Assembly (NCBI RefSeq): GCF_019084545.1
Contig: NZ_JAHREP010000008.1
Location: 112,095 to 176,094, forward strand
From: Marinobacterium ramblicola
GTDB taxonomy: Bacteria > Pseudomonadota > Gammaproteobacteria > Pseudomonadales > Balneatricaceae
DNA length: 64,000 nucleotides
Direction of reading: 5' to 3'
Shown here: piece after piece, positions 38,176 to 47,530 of the stretch
How the letters are laid out: every line of letters begins with the position of its first letter
How positions within the stretch are numbered: the first letter of the stretch is position 1
Position numbers and translations under genes: made by a program
Notes under the pieces: generated by a model
What the model was told of the DNA's origin: nothing
What the model saw: only the letters and a program-made list of their open reading frames with translations
Database searches by the model: none

Positions 38176-40428
38176 TCAAACGGTGACCCGGTGCAACTGT
38201 TCGAGGTCGATCTGCCCTGCCACCACCTTGCGAATACCATCCTGCAACAGCGAGCGCATACCTGAGGCATCGGCTGCAGCCTTGATCTCGCCGACATTGG
38301 CCTGGCGGTAGATCAGCTCACGCAGCGTCGCATCTGACACCAACAGCTCGTGAATACCGATCCGTCCGCGATAACCGGTGTCGTTACATTCACTGCAGCC
38401 AACCGGCTGGTACAGCGTGAGATCGGTTCCGGTACCAAGCTCCGGCCAGTAACGCTCGCCGTACTGACGTTGCAGATAGGCGATCTGCTCCGCACTGGGC
38501 GTATAGGCCTCCTTGCAGTGGCTGCACAGTGTGCGCACCAACCGTTGAGCCAGCACACCGAGCAGTGCATCGGCAAAGGAGACCGGATCTATGCCAAGGT
38601 CGAGCAGCCGGGTAATGGTTTCCGGTGCCGAGTTGGTATGCAGAGTGGAGAACACCATGTGCCCAGTCAGCGAAGCCTCGACCCCGGCATGGGCGGTTTC
38701 CCGGTCGCGCATCTCCCCGATCAGGATCACGTCAGGATCGGCGCGCAGGAAGGAGCGCAACGCGGTCGCGAAATCAAAGCCGATACGCGGCTGGATCTGC
38801 ACCTGCTGCAACCCGGGCTGGGTGATCTCGACCGGGTCCTCGGCGGTCCATATCTTTCGATCCGGCGTATTCAACTTGGCGAGTATCGCATGCAAGGTAG
38901 TAGTCTTGCCGGAACCGGTGGGGCCGACCACGAGCAGGATGCCGTGCGGATGGCGTAGCAACTGCTCTATGCCCTGCTGGTTTGCCTCTGACAGGTTGAG
39001 CCTGTCGAACGGTATAGGCTCTCCGCTCTGCAGCAGACGCAATACCACCCCCTCACCGTTGACGGTGGGAATAGTCGCCACACGCACATCCTGCACCTGC
39101 CCCTTCAAGCGGATGCTGAACTTGCCATCCTGAGGCAGCCGGCGCTCGGCGATATCCAGTCGAGAGATGATCTTGATGCGGGACACCGTGGCTCTGACAT
39201 GGGTCGCCGGGATCTGGATGATCTCCTGACAGACGCCATCGATACGCATCCGCACGCTGGCCGGGTTACGCCCACCGCCGGGTTCGATATGGATATCGGA
39301 AGCACGTAGCCGGCGACCATCGAGCAGAATACGGTTGACCAGGCGCACCACGGTGGAATCCTGCTCCGATACCTCATCGGTATCGGAGATGACGTTCTCC
39401 TCGAGCGTCTGCTCCTCCTCAAGCTCACCGAGGATAGAGGACAGGTTGCTCGCCTCCCCTGCCACATCCACCTCAAGGCCGAGATACTGGTGGATGTCAT
39501 CAATCAGCCCACAACAGAGTTGGGTCGGGCGGTTGCCGAGAAAATTTTCCACCACCATGACCCGCCCAGTATCGCTGGGGTCGTCGATAAGGATCACCAC
39601 CCGATCATCGCTGCCTTGGGCGAGCAGCACCAGGTTATTGTTGCGCAGATAGGCCTGATTGATTTTCTCGCAGACTGGGTGCAGCTGATAACGCTCAGGC
39701 TCATAGCCAATAAACGGGACCTGGTAAAACTGCTCCAGGGAACGTCCAAGCGCCTCGCGACGCACTTCTGGCAACGCCAGCAACAAACGGCTCAGCGGCA
39801 CCTTGTCGCTGCTTTTTTCCGTCAGACTGGTCAACTGGGTCTGATCGATCAGCTTCTCCCGAATCAGCCCCTCCCAGGGCGCGTCCGTACAGCCGAAATC
39901 GTAGCGAAACTTTTGCCCGATCAGGTCAGCCAGCTGGGTCGCGCGCTGTTCGTCCTGGACGCCAAAGCCCCCCCCATCCGGACGGTTGATCAACTGCAGC
40001 ACACCCAACAGCACCTTGCCGTGCATGATGGGGACGACCAGCATGGCACGACTGCGAAAAGCTGTCGCATCTTCGAAACGGGAGTCAAAGTGCAGCTGCG
40101 GGTGGATCGTCTTCAACGCCGCCGCATCACGCACATTGTCGATGCGCAGAGGGCGCTGGGCAAAGGCGACAAACCCGGCAAGCGAACTGGTCGAAATCGG
40201 TACCCGGATCTCCTTGATATCGTTGCCGCTCTGAAAGCGCGATACGATATCGCCACTGGCACGATCACGTTGATAGACGGTCACCCGTTCAGCCCCCAGC
40301 AGCGTCAAAATCGCTGCTTCCACCAGCGGCAGCGCGGTATCAAAATCGGGGGCCTGATGTATCCGGCTGATAATTTCCGTCAATCGGGCATAAAACTGGT
40401 TGGCTTCCTGGTCGGTTTTTGTTGTCAT
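38176..40428 (-). CDS. GAF-containing GspE/PilB-type ATPase
   Basis: A 750-residue protein combining a GAF domain (about 15-180, with ILTLLGAERVTVYQRD and MLVVPIMHGKVLLGVLQLINR), a MshEN-like middle section, and a secretion/pilus ATPase. The ATPase has VVGPTGSGKTTTLHAIL (Walker A near 505), IWTAEDPVEITQPG, LRADPDVILIGEMRDRETA (Walker B and Asp box) and GHMVFSTLHTNSA. Four cysteines, CSHCKEAY and CSECNDTG, form the zinc motif of extension ATPases. Such ATPases polymerise pili or type II pseudopili; MshEN domains often bind c-di-GMP. No other pilus gene is adjacent. It is coupled to the CHASE2 cyclase downstream, which points to a signalling role. Confidence 0.88.
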   Translation of the reverse strand: MTTKTDQEANQFYARLTEIISRIHQAPDFDTALPLVEAAILTLLGAERVTVYQRDRASGDIVSRFQSGNDIKEIRVPISTSSLAGFVAFAQRPLRIDNVRDAAALKTIHPQLHFDSRFEDATAFRSRAMLVVPIMHGKVLLGVLQLINRPDGGGFGVQDEQRATQLADLIGQKFRYDFGCTDAPWEGLIREKLIDQTQLTSLTEKSSDKVPLSRLLLALPEVRREALGRSLEQFYQVPFIGYEPERYQLHPVCEKINQAYLRNNNLVLLAQGSDDRVVILIDDPSDTGRVMVVENFLGNRPTQLCCGLIDDIHQYLGLEVDVAGEASNLSSILGELEEEQTLEENVISDTDEVSEQDSTVVRLVNRILLDGRRLRASDIHIEPGGGRNPASVRMRIDGVCQEIIQIPATHVRATVSRIKIISRLDIAERRLPQDGKFSIRLKGQVQDVRVATIPTVNGEGVVLRLLQSGEPIPFDRLNLSEANQQGIEQLLRHPHGILLVVGPTGSGKTTTLHAILAKLNTPDRKIWTAEDPVEITQPGLQQVQIQPRIGFDFATALRSFLRADPDVILIGEMRDRETAHAGVEASLTGHMVFSTLHTNSAPETITRLLDLGIDPVSFADALLGVLAQRLVRTLCSHCKEAYTPSAEQIAYLQRQYGERYWPELGTGTDLTLYQPVGCSECNDTGYRGRIGIHELLVSDATLRELIYRQANVGEIKAAADASGMRSLLQDGIRKVVAGQIDLEQLHRVTV

Positions 40429-40507
40429 ACTTTCCTGTGCCCTGTTACTCAGGGTTCCCCTCGGAACAAACTACGTTGCGATGGTACCGCAACTTTGTGA
40501 GGCCTGT

Positions 40508-41290
40508 TTGAAGATCGACATACTCGGTTGCAGCGGAGGCATAGGACCCGGGCTTCAGACTACAACCTTTCTGGTGGATGACAGCCTGCTGGTCGACGCC
40601 GGCAGTGGTCTCGGCACTCTCAGCATCGAACAGATGCTGGCGGTACGCAACGTGGTCATCACCCATGCCCATATCGATCATATCCTAGGCCTGCCGCTGA
40701 TGCTCGCGACTATCTACGATCAGCATATGGAACCGGTCGATGTTTACGCCAGTGAAGCGGTGATCTCCGCGCTCAGGCAGCATATCTTCAACTGGACCAT
40801 CTGGCCCGACTTCTCCCAGCTCCCGGCACACAGGCCGATTCTGCGCCTGCACAGCATCGAAGAGGACAGCGAGTTCCAGGTTGCAAACTATCGCATCCGC
40901 TCGCTACCGGCGGAGCACCCTTCACCGGCCATGGGCTATCTGATCAGCGACGGCAACAGCAGCTTTGCCTTCACCGGAGACTCCGGCTTCCATCCCCCGT
41001 TCTGGCACAAGGTCAATGAGTTCCGCCCGCAGCTGCTGATTGTCGATGTCTCCTTTACTGACGATGCGCTCGAGCTGGCCCTGGATAGTGGCCATATGAC
41101 CGCCGCGCAGCTAAGTGAAGCGATCGCCCTGCTCAGATACTGCCCCCAAGTACGCATCACCCACCTGAAGGCCGGTTTCGAACAGGCGATCAGCGATCAA
41201 TGCGGTCGCAGCGGGCCAGTAACAGTCAGCCCGCTGCGACATGGGGAAACACTGCATCTCACTAAGGCTGGAGTAATGCAGTCCCGCTGA
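40508..41290 (+). CDS. Metallo-beta-lactamase fold protein, likely class II-type cyclic nucleotide phosphodiesterase
   Basis: About 260 residues. The N-terminus KIDILGCSGGIGPGLQTTTFLVDDSLLVDAGSG, the metal motif THAHIDHILGLP and the later TGDSGFHPPFW fit the MBL-fold subgroup that includes CpdP-type cAMP phosphodiesterases and RNase Z relatives. A late ITHLKAGFE supplies a further histidine. It is next to a class III cyclase and GAF-ATPase pair, so degrading a cyclic nucleotide is a sensible hypothesis. The start is placed at TTG 40508 with GAGG upstream; an ATG at 40481 has no clear ribosome site. Its 3' end overlaps the converging FecR gene by 29 bp. Confidence 0.75.
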   Translation: MKIDILGCSGGIGPGLQTTTFLVDDSLLVDAGSGLGTLSIEQMLAVRNVVITHAHIDHILGLPLMLATIYDQHMEPVDVYASEAVISALRQHIFNWTIWPDFSQLPAHRPILRLHSIEEDSEFQVANYRIRSLPAEHPSPAMGYLISDGNSSFAFTGDSGFHPPFWHKVNEFRPQLLIVDVSFTDDALELALDSGHMTAAQLSEAIALLRYCPQVRITHLKAGFEQAISDQCGRSGPVTVSPLRHGETLHLTKAGVMQSR

Positions 41291-42950
41291 CCGTTATATC
41301 GTCGGTTCCGTTGTTACCGCTGGCGCCATAGGAGGAGATGATGGCATCGGCATTGGAGCCCACGAAGGTCATGCTCATCTCACCGGTCATGTTCGGGTAG
41401 CTCGCGCAGGGACCGCCGCCCGAACAGGACCCGGACATCAGCAACGTATCACCGCCCACCACCGCACTCAGTGTTTGCGCCGAATCCAACGACAGATTGA
41501 TTAAGCGGCCATCACTGAACCCGGACAGATCGAGCCGCGCGGCCGTGACTGAATCCGAACCGAAATCCACAGTGACGCTGCCGCTGGTGCTCGTGCCGAC
41601 CAGACCATTCTCGGTAATCGGATCGGTACCGCCGACGTAGTTGTATACCAACACGCCGGATTTGGCCGAAATCACCGACAGCGGGGTAATTTTGTCGCTG
41701 TAGATATAATCGAAATTGAGACTGTCGACCGCCACCCCATTCTCGTTCAGGGAGAAGCCGCCACTCCAGCGACCCCAGTTGACACCCAGCGCACTGCCGC
41801 CGGTTTGACTCAGTGTTGCACTGCCACTGTCGAAGGTGCAGGGCTGACAGTCGGTAGCGCTCTCACCCTCGTAATAGATCTTGGTCGGCACGTTGCCCAC
41901 CCCTCCAACGGTGGAGAGCAGAATCTGATTGTTGCCATCCACTGTCACATCGCCGGAAGAGCCCTTGCTGCCAGTGGCCGTCTGCTCCGTCATTGCCACC
42001 AGCACCATCGAACCGGATGGCGCATTGCCGACGAACCCTGCGCTGCTGGTTGATAATGTGCCGCCCGCCGTACTGTCGATCACCTGGGTATCGACCGATG
42101 TGGCCAATCCAGGATCCAGCACACCCTCGGTTGCGGTGGTCGAGCTCTCGCCCGTTGTGGCGCTACCGCTCAGTGTCATCTCTGTACTATCACTTGCGGC
42201 CTGATCCCCGGTCGTCGAGCTATCCGCACCACTCTGATCGCTGGAGCTCTCGTCACCACTCCCGGATGACGACTGATCTTCACCACTATCTTCGTCAACG
42301 GCACCGCCGCCGACGGCGGTATCATCACCATCCGCGACAAAACCGGCTGGCGGCTCGCTGGAAACCCTTACACTGGAACCATCCACCTGCGGCAGGGAGA
42401 AGTACTTGCCCTTGGGAATATCTTGGGCATCAGATTGCCCGGACACATGGATTCGCCCATCCAGTACACGTCCGACCAAACCCCGGGGCGCATTGCGCTG
42501 GCTGGCACAGCCCGCATCACAGAGTTGCAGCTCGTAATGGGTGCCGCGAATACCGATCGTAGCGACCACGGTACGCACACTGTAATCAGCCCTGTCCTGC
42601 TTGCCGATCTGTCCGGTGACCGTGCGCATTCCGCCCTTGAGCAACTCGAATACCGCGCTATCCTGTTCGCGATTCTCCTCATCGAAGCTGTATTCGGCAA
42701 TACGGAACTCGCTGCTGGACTTCATCGCGACCAGACCGCCATCGGTAAAACGTACTTGCAGCCGACCGCCTGCGCCGGTCCTTAACAGATCGCCATGATA
42801 GAGCGGCGACTTGCGCTGCAAAACTCGAGCCTCGCCCTGGGCATCCACGGCTTCCGCCTGGCCGATGGCCAGCAGTACGATACCGACCGGATCCGCTGCC
42901 CAAAGGGGTAGCGGAATCATCAGGAATACGGCAAACAGGAGAGCTTTCAT
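41262..42950 (-). CDS. FecR-domain exported protein
   Basis: A 562-residue secreted protein. The signal peptide is MKALLFAVFLMIPLPLWAADP. The FecR domain spans about 25-150, with SPLYHGDLLRTGAGGRLQVRFTDGGLVAMKSSSEFRI and SVRTVVATIGIRGTHYEL. A long low-complexity acidic serine/threonine-rich linker follows (VDEDSGEDQSSSGSGDESSS style, about 215-270). The C-terminal part from about 300 is glycine-rich and beta-prone, with a repeated FDSGSATLSQTGGSALG-type pattern. FecR domains bind outer envelope ligands and often occur with CHASE2 sensors. It lies 10 bp downstream of the TPR-barrel gene and shares its operon. Confidence 0.85.
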   Translation of the reverse strand: MKALLFAVFLMIPLPLWAADPVGIVLLAIGQAEAVDAQGEARVLQRKSPLYHGDLLRTGAGGRLQVRFTDGGLVAMKSSSEFRIAEYSFDEENREQDSAVFELLKGGMRTVTGQIGKQDRADYSVRTVVATIGIRGTHYELQLCDAGCASQRNAPRGLVGRVLDGRIHVSGQSDAQDIPKGKYFSLPQVDGSSVRVSSEPPAGFVADGDDTAVGGGAVDEDSGEDQSSSGSGDESSSDQSGADSSTTGDQAASDSTEMTLSGSATTGESSTTATEGVLDPGLATSVDTQVIDSTAGGTLSTSSAGFVGNAPSGSMVLVAMTEQTATGSKGSSGDVTVDGNNQILLSTVGGVGNVPTKIYYEGESATDCQPCTFDSGSATLSQTGGSALGVNWGRWSGGFSLNENGVAVDSLNFDYIYSDKITPLSVISAKSGVLVYNYVGGTDPITENGLVGTSTSGSVTVDFGSDSVTAARLDLSGFSDGRLINLSLDSAQTLSAVVGGDTLLMSGSCSGGGPCASYPNMTGEMSMTFVGSNADAIISSYGASGNNGTDDITVSGTALLQP

Positions 42951-42960
42951 CGTTCAACCT

Positions 42961-44304
42961 TCAAAATTGATAACTCACACCCAACGAAATCTGATGACGC
43001 TGATAATCAAGCAGCATCGTATTGGAATCATTGTCACGCCACGCATACTCGGTAAAGGCCCGCGTACGCGGAGACAGTTGCCACTGCAGATCGGCGAGCA
43101 ACGCCGTATAGCGATCCTCTCGATCGCCTGCGGTCAGCGGTGTCAACAGATAGTAGGGACCCGCGTAATCGCTGTGTTGAAACACCACCGAGGTATTGAG
43201 GTTGAGCTGTGTTGACAGGGTCCAGCTGGCACCCAGATAGCCACCGAGAATCGAACGCTCTGCACTGCCGGCGGTGAAGGCATCCTCGTTTCTGGGAGTC
43301 TCGCGGCCACGATAGATAGCCGCCTGCAGCAGCGGTTTACCGATAATATCGGGACGCCAGCGAGCCGATAGCCCGGCAAGCGCCATATCGCTATCGCGCG
43401 TCCCGGCGCCGTACTCCAACCGACTCCAGTTGGCAAATGCACCGAGGGAAATATCACGGGTCAACGCCTGCTGATACTCGATTGCCGCTCCATAAAGATT
43501 TCGATAGGTTTGCGCGTCAAGCAGGTAGCGCTGGCCGTTGACGCGGAACCGCACAGCCCGATCTTCCTGCTGCCAGACCACACCCGTGGCAAGATCCAGA
43601 CTAAGATTATTCAGACTGTGCAGATCCTGATGCCAACGCCCATCGGCACTGGCGTTGGCAAACCAGCTCCAGTCACCCTCAAGCGGGCGTTGGTGCGTCA
43701 GCAATCCGGTCAGTCGGGTAAAGCGATCACCCTGACTGGATACACCAGAAGTTTCGTACGGGTTACCGTAGGCGTCGTACAGCACCAGCGACGAGGCGTC
43801 GTCGGGGCCGGCGTTCACGTTGTCGTCGTACCCTACCCGCAGCGATACCGAACGCTGAGTCATGGCGGCTCCCCTTTGCCGGCCAGTTTCGATACGGGCC
43901 AGAAAGATCTCGATACGCGCCCTGACATCGCTCGGGGGACTTAACGCCAGCACCTCGTGAAACAGTTGTTCGGCTCTTGCTGACTCGCCAATCAGGAAGT
44001 AAGCACGTGCCAGTTCCAGCCGCGCGGCCTGGTGATCAGGCTGTGCCATCAGCACCCGCTCAAAAGCGAAGATCGCTTCATTGGGATGTCCGCTATCGAT
44101 TGCGGCAATACCATATTGCAGATCGAACGAAGCCAGCCCTTCCAGCTGTTGGCGCTGTTCAAGCGCCAGTGAATACGCCTTCGCGAACTCTCCCCGCTGA
44201 TTCAGTTGAGTCAATCGCTCTACTTCAGAGCTGGTTTGCGCGCTGACGGGTCCGGCCGCGACGACCAGGGAGAGTATCAGGCCTTTGAATACGGTTGCTT
44301 GCAC
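42961..44304 (-). CDS. TPR protein with C-terminal outer-membrane beta-barrel (Slam-like)
   Basis: A 447-residue exported protein starting at GTG with GGGGG upstream. A signal peptide ends near GPVSAQTSS. Tetratricopeptide repeats fill about 30-140, for example LARAYFLIGESARAEQLFHEVLALSPPS. The C-terminal 290 residues alternate hydrophobic and polar residues, begin RSVSLRVGYDDNVNAGPDD and end SLGVSYQF, with the terminal phenylalanine of outer-membrane barrels. The layout resembles surface lipoprotein assembly modifier (Slam) and related TPR-barrel proteins. Operon linkage with the FecR gene suggests it exports or displays, or senses together with, that partner. Function is inferred. Confidence 0.78.
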   Translation of the reverse strand: MQATVFKGLILSLVVAAGPVSAQTSSEVERLTQLNQRGEFAKAYSLALEQRQQLEGLASFDLQYGIAAIDSGHPNEAIFAFERVLMAQPDHQAARLELARAYFLIGESARAEQLFHEVLALSPPSDVRARIEIFLARIETGRQRGAAMTQRSVSLRVGYDDNVNAGPDDASSLVLYDAYGNPYETSGVSSQGDRFTRLTGLLTHQRPLEGDWSWFANASADGRWHQDLHSLNNLSLDLATGVVWQQEDRAVRFRVNGQRYLLDAQTYRNLYGAAIEYQQALTRDISLGAFANWSRLEYGAGTRDSDMALAGLSARWRPDIIGKPLLQAAIYRGRETPRNEDAFTAGSAERSILGGYLGASWTLSTQLNLNTSVVFQHSDYAGPYYLLTPLTAGDREDRYTALLADLQWQLSPRTRAFTEYAWRDNDSNTMLLDYQRHQISLGVSYQF

Positions 44305-44709
44305 AGCACCCCCAATTGGTGAAGTTCCACTCAGGACAAAGCCGCGGGTAATTCCCGGAATCGAAACAGTTTTATACCTAAATGTCGGCAGATAGCAACC
44401 AAAGCCCTGCTATTTTGAGAATGCAACCGGAGACCGTAGAACAGGTAGCGCAGGTGGAAGAGGGAGCGGGGAATTAGAAAATCGACCGAAAACATCACAA
44501 GTCGTACAACCTGGAATGCGCGTCGCGCTATTGTGCTTGTATCGTACGAAAGCCTAAAATTGGTGGAGAATTCTGGACAGATTGTGGTCGCGTCCTCTGA
44601 CACCACGCCCTCATCCAGCGGTTAAACGACCGTCCCAACTTCACGACATGATATAGGTTTTCACTGCCGTCGATCACAATATCGGCGCGCGGCTCAATAG
44701 GCTCATAAA
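44305..44709. other. 405-bp gap holding a possible gene remnant
   Basis: No complete gene is seen between the TPR-barrel gene and the SemiSWEET gene. A minus-strand 63-codon frame at 44528-44719 may be a remnant and is listed separately. The rest has no clear promoter, hairpin or repeat. Confidence 0.5.
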
Positions 44710-44719
44710 ATGGAAACAA
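44528..44719 (-). pseudogene. Possible C-terminal remnant of a P-loop kinase
   Basis: The frame begins at a TTG and reads FPFYEPIEPRADIVIDGSEN, then LYHVVKLGRSFNRWMR. The pattern YEP..E..ADIVIDGSE resembles the late segment of uridine kinase or APS kinase-like P-loop enzymes. No Walker A motif or start of such a gene is nearby, so if real it is a decayed fragment. It overlaps the SemiSWEET start by 10 bp. The resemblance is short and may be chance. Confidence 0.25.
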
Positions 44720-45045
44720 CCACCTTTATCGGCATGCTGGCAGCCGCCTGTACCACTATCTCTTTCCTGCCGCAGGTTATTCAGATACTACGTACGGGTA
44801 ACGTGGATGGTATCTCATTACAGATGTACTCCATCTTCACCTTCGGTGTAACGATGTGGCTGATCTACGGCATCGCCATTCAGAACCTGCCGATGTTACT
44901 CGCCAACCTGGTTACCCTGATTCTGGCCTCGATGGTTCTGGGATTGACGGTATACAAGCGCCATCAACAGCGCAGACAAGCGGCCCTCGAAGCCACTATC
45001 GATCAAACCAGCAGTGCGGTGATACTGGACAAGTCTGCTGCCTGA
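44710..45045 (+). CDS. SemiSWEET sugar transporter
   Basis: A 111-residue protein with three hydrophobic helices, the half-size SWEET fold that works as a dimer. The PQ-loop motif lies in TTISFLPQVIQILRTGNVDGISLQMYSIFTFGV and the third helix is LPMLLANLVTLILASMVLGLTVY. The asparagine in helix 3 (LAN) fits the sugar-binding residue of the family. It probably moves a mono- or disaccharide across the inner membrane. A weak AGG precedes the ATG. It stands alone and converges on the EamA transporter gene. Confidence 0.9.
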   Translation: METTTFIGMLAAACTTISFLPQVIQILRTGNVDGISLQMYSIFTFGVTMWLIYGIAIQNLPMLLANLVTLILASMVLGLTVYKRHQQRRQAALEATIDQTSSAVILDKSAA

Positions 45046-45120
45046 TTTTCAGGCTCTAACGGCGTACACGGTTAATCACCCGAATGCACCGGCCGCACCA
45101 CTCCGCACGCCGCACTGCAA

Positions 45121-46020
45121 TCATGCTCGGCTTTTCCCATTCTGCATCAGACGCACCCAGTAGCGCACGGCAGGCCAGCGGTTGACCAGCATCGCCAGGA
45201 AGATCAGCGAACAGCCGACCACCTGCAGCAGGTTCATATGCTCCCCCAGCCACCAGACCGCCATCAAGGCGGCCCAAACCGGCTCCAGGGTCATGATGAT
45301 CGCCGCATGGCTAGCCGGCGCCAATCCCTGGGCCCGGGTCTGAATCAAAAACCTCAAACTGGTGGCGAGCAGTACGCTGGCGAGGAACCAACCCCATATC
45401 TCCAGCGGCTGGTCCAGATTCCAGCTCTCCAGCACGGTCGATACCAGGAAGGTGATACCGCCGGCCACCACCAGCTGGATGGCGGTCAACGGCACCGCCG
45501 GCGTGCGGGCGGAGGCCCGGCTGTTGAGAATAAAGGTCAACGAGAAAAACAGTGCCGCGGCGAGGAAGAAGATCTCGCCCCAGCCGATGACAAACTCTGC
45601 ATCCAGTGACAGACAGGCCATCCCGGTGGCAACAAATGGCAGTGAGTAGAATACGTACCGGTTTGGCCGCTCACCGAACAGCAACCCCACCAACGGCACC
45701 ATCACCACGCCGAGACTGGTCAGGAAAGCACCAACGCCGACATGACTGGCCAGATGCAAGCCCATAATCCAGAAGGCTATTCCAATACCGAAGAATATTC
45801 CCACAGACAGGCTCGCGCGCCACTGATCTGACGAAAGCGCCCGCAGCGATCCGGGACTGAGGCAACCCAGCAATATCCCGGCACTGGTAAAGCGCATGCA
45901 CATGAACAAGAGCGGCGCAAAGCCGACCAGAGCCTCCTTGGAAAATATCCAACCGGCACCAGCCAAAATGGTCGTCAGGATCAGTAGCAGATCCGCCTTG
46001 AGATGATTGGAAAGGACCAC
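45121..46020 (-). CDS. EamA/DMT family transporter
   Basis: An approximately 299-residue membrane protein with ten hydrophobic helices in two repeats of the EamA domain. First repeat: LLLILTTILAGAGWIFSKEALVGFAPLLFMCMRFTSAGILL. Second repeat: LEPVWAALMAVWWLGEHMNLLQVVGCSLIFLAML, which has the usual ExxW...GE pattern near the C-terminus. Drug/metabolite transporters of this type move small metabolites such as amino acids; the substrate is unknown. The start is placed at GTG 46020 with AAGGAG nine bases upstream; the open frame reaches 46137. It is divergent from the GAPDH gene. Confidence 0.88.
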   Translation of the reverse strand: MVLSNHLKADLLLILTTILAGAGWIFSKEALVGFAPLLFMCMRFTSAGILLGCLSPGSLRALSSDQWRASLSVGIFFGIGIAFWIMGLHLASHVGVGAFLTSLGVVMVPLVGLLFGERPNRYVFYSLPFVATGMACLSLDAEFVIGWGEIFFLAAALFFSLTFILNSRASARTPAVPLTAIQLVVAGGITFLVSTVLESWNLDQPLEIWGWFLASVLLATSLRFLIQTRAQGLAPASHAAIIMTLEPVWAALMAVWWLGEHMNLLQVVGCSLIFLAMLVNRWPAVRYWVRLMQNGKSRA

Positions 46021-46332
46021 GCCTTTCGACTCCTTGTGTAACGGCTCCCCATATCCATCAGCCGACAGTTGCAGCGAACACTCGGCCTCCCACAGATGGC
46101 GGCATCGCCACGCCCATCGCGCAGAGAGGCTTTTCATTTTGTTTACCGCAACTTGCAGCGCAAGGGACTGGCGTTCGGCGTCAGAAACGCTTTACTGATA
46201 TAGAGCAACGAAGATTGGAAAGCCGCCGATTCGGGATTGCAACATCGATCCGGGCTGGCCGATAAATAGATGAATAGTACCGGAAAATTCGCCGGTCGTT
46301 CAGTACATCAGTGTGACGAAAGGAGTTTCTAT
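46021..46332. promoter_or_regulatory. Divergent intergenic region between EamA transporter and GAPDH genes
   Basis: About 310 bp. AAAGGAG lies 7 bases before the GAPDH ATG. TTGCAA (about 46237) with GATAAA 18 bp later is a possible promoter for GAPDH but a weak match. Nothing else was recognised. Confidence 0.35.
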
Positions 46333-47340
46333 ATGGCCAAAATTCGCATCGCGATCAATGGAATGGGACGGATAGGCCGCAACATCGTGCGCGCCCTTTA
46401 CGAAGGCGGTTACCAAAACCGCATCGAGGTGGTGGCGATCAACGATCTGGGCGACGTAAATATCAACGCACACCTGCTGAAGTACGACTCGGTTCATGGC
46501 CGGTTCGGAACCGATGTCCGCATCGACAACGGCAAGCTGGTGGTCGGTAATCAATTGATCGAAAACCTGAGCGAATCCAATCCTGCTCGGCTACCCTGGG
46601 CCGAACTCGATATTGACGTGGTCTGCGAATGTACCGGCCGTTTCACCAGCCGCGACAAGGCAGCTGCACATCTTGAGGCCGGCGCCAAGAAAGTACTGCT
46701 CTCGGCACCGGGCCAGGGGGTCGATGCCACTCTGGTGTTCGGCATCAACGACGATGCATTGAAACCGGAACACCGGATCGTATCCAACGCCTCCTGTACC
46801 ACCAACTGTCTGGCCCCGGTCGCCAAGGCGCTCAACGACGAGATCGGCATCGACAGCGGTTTGATGACCACCATCCACGCCTACACCAATGACCAGCACC
46901 TGAGCGACCTTTACCACAGCGACCCCTATCGTGCCCGGGCAGCCACCCAATCGATGATCCCGACCAAAACCGGCGCCGCAGCGGCCGTCGGCCTGGTCCT
47001 GCCGGAGCTGGATGGTAAGCTCGACGGTATGGCGGTGCGGGTGCCGACCATCAATGTGTCGCTGGTAGACCTGACGTTCCAGGCCGAACGACGCACCAGC
47101 GCCGAAGAGGTCAACCGCATCATGTGTGAAGCGGCAGCGGGTCCGATGAAGCGGATACTGGAGATCAACGAGCTGCCACTGGTCTCGGTAGATTTCAACC
47201 ATACCCCCGCGTCGTCGATCTTCGATACCAACCACACCCGGGTCAACGGCGATCTGGTCAAGGTGATGGCCTGGTACGACAACGAGTGGGGCTTCTCCAA
47301 CCGGATGCTCGACAACGTATTGGCGCTGATGGCGATCTGA
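46333..47340 (+). CDS. gap: Type I glyceraldehyde-3-phosphate dehydrogenase
   Basis: A 335-residue enzyme opening [22 protein letters not shown], the NAD-binding GxGxxG. The catalytic cysteine is in [12 protein letters not shown] (about residue 155), the histidine in [10 protein letters not shown] (about 182), and the C-terminus has [15 protein letters not shown]. It oxidises glyceraldehyde 3-phosphate in glycolysis or runs in reverse for gluconeogenesis or the Calvin cycle. The stretch [15 protein letters not shown] is shared with erythrose-4-phosphate dehydrogenase (Epd), so that is the alternative, but the THAYTNDQ region favours GAPDH. AAAGGAG precedes the ATG. It stands alone. Confidence 0.9.
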   Translation: MAKIRIAINGMGRIGRNIVRALYEGGYQNRIEVVAINDLGDVNINAHLLKYDSVHGRFGTDVRIDNGKLVVGNQLIENLSESNPARLPWAELDIDVVCECTGRFTSRDKAAAHLEAGAKKVLLSAPGQGVDATLVFGINDDALKPEHRIVSNASCTTNCLAPVAKALNDEIGIDSGLMTTIHAYTNDQHLSDLYHSDPYRARAATQSMIPTKTGAAAAVGLVLPELDGKLDGMAVRVPTINVSLVDLTFQAERRTSAEEVNRIMCEAAAGPMKRILEINELPLVSVDFNHTPASSIFDTNHTRVNGDLVKVMAWYDNEWGFSNRMLDNVLALMAI

Positions 47341-47347
47341 CTCCGGC

Positions 47348-47530
47348 ATGAGTCAGGCAACCGACCGCAGCGCCGCGCCTGTCGCCATCAGCACCATCAC
47401 CGAGGTGCACGGGCCGGTGGTGGTGGTCCGTTGCACTCGCCTGCCGCCGCTGCGCCAGGAGGAGATTACCGAAGATATCGAGGTGCTGCTGCTCAATGCC
47501 TCCTGCAGCGAACCAGCACCGGAGGATGAT
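47348..47530 (+). pseudogene. Possible N-terminal remnant of an F-type ATPase beta subunit
   Basis: Seven bp after the GAPDH stop an ATG opens a frame reading ISTITEVHGPVVVVRC, then TRLPPLRQEEITEDIEVLLLN. The pattern xITxVxGPVVxVxF..LPP is the N-terminal beta-barrel of AtpD, most like the alternative N-ATPase type, whose operon begins with atpD. The homology stops after about 55 codons and the frame then runs antisense into the pirin gene, so no working subunit is encoded. This would be scar DNA left by deletion of an ATPase operon. Confidence 0.4.
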
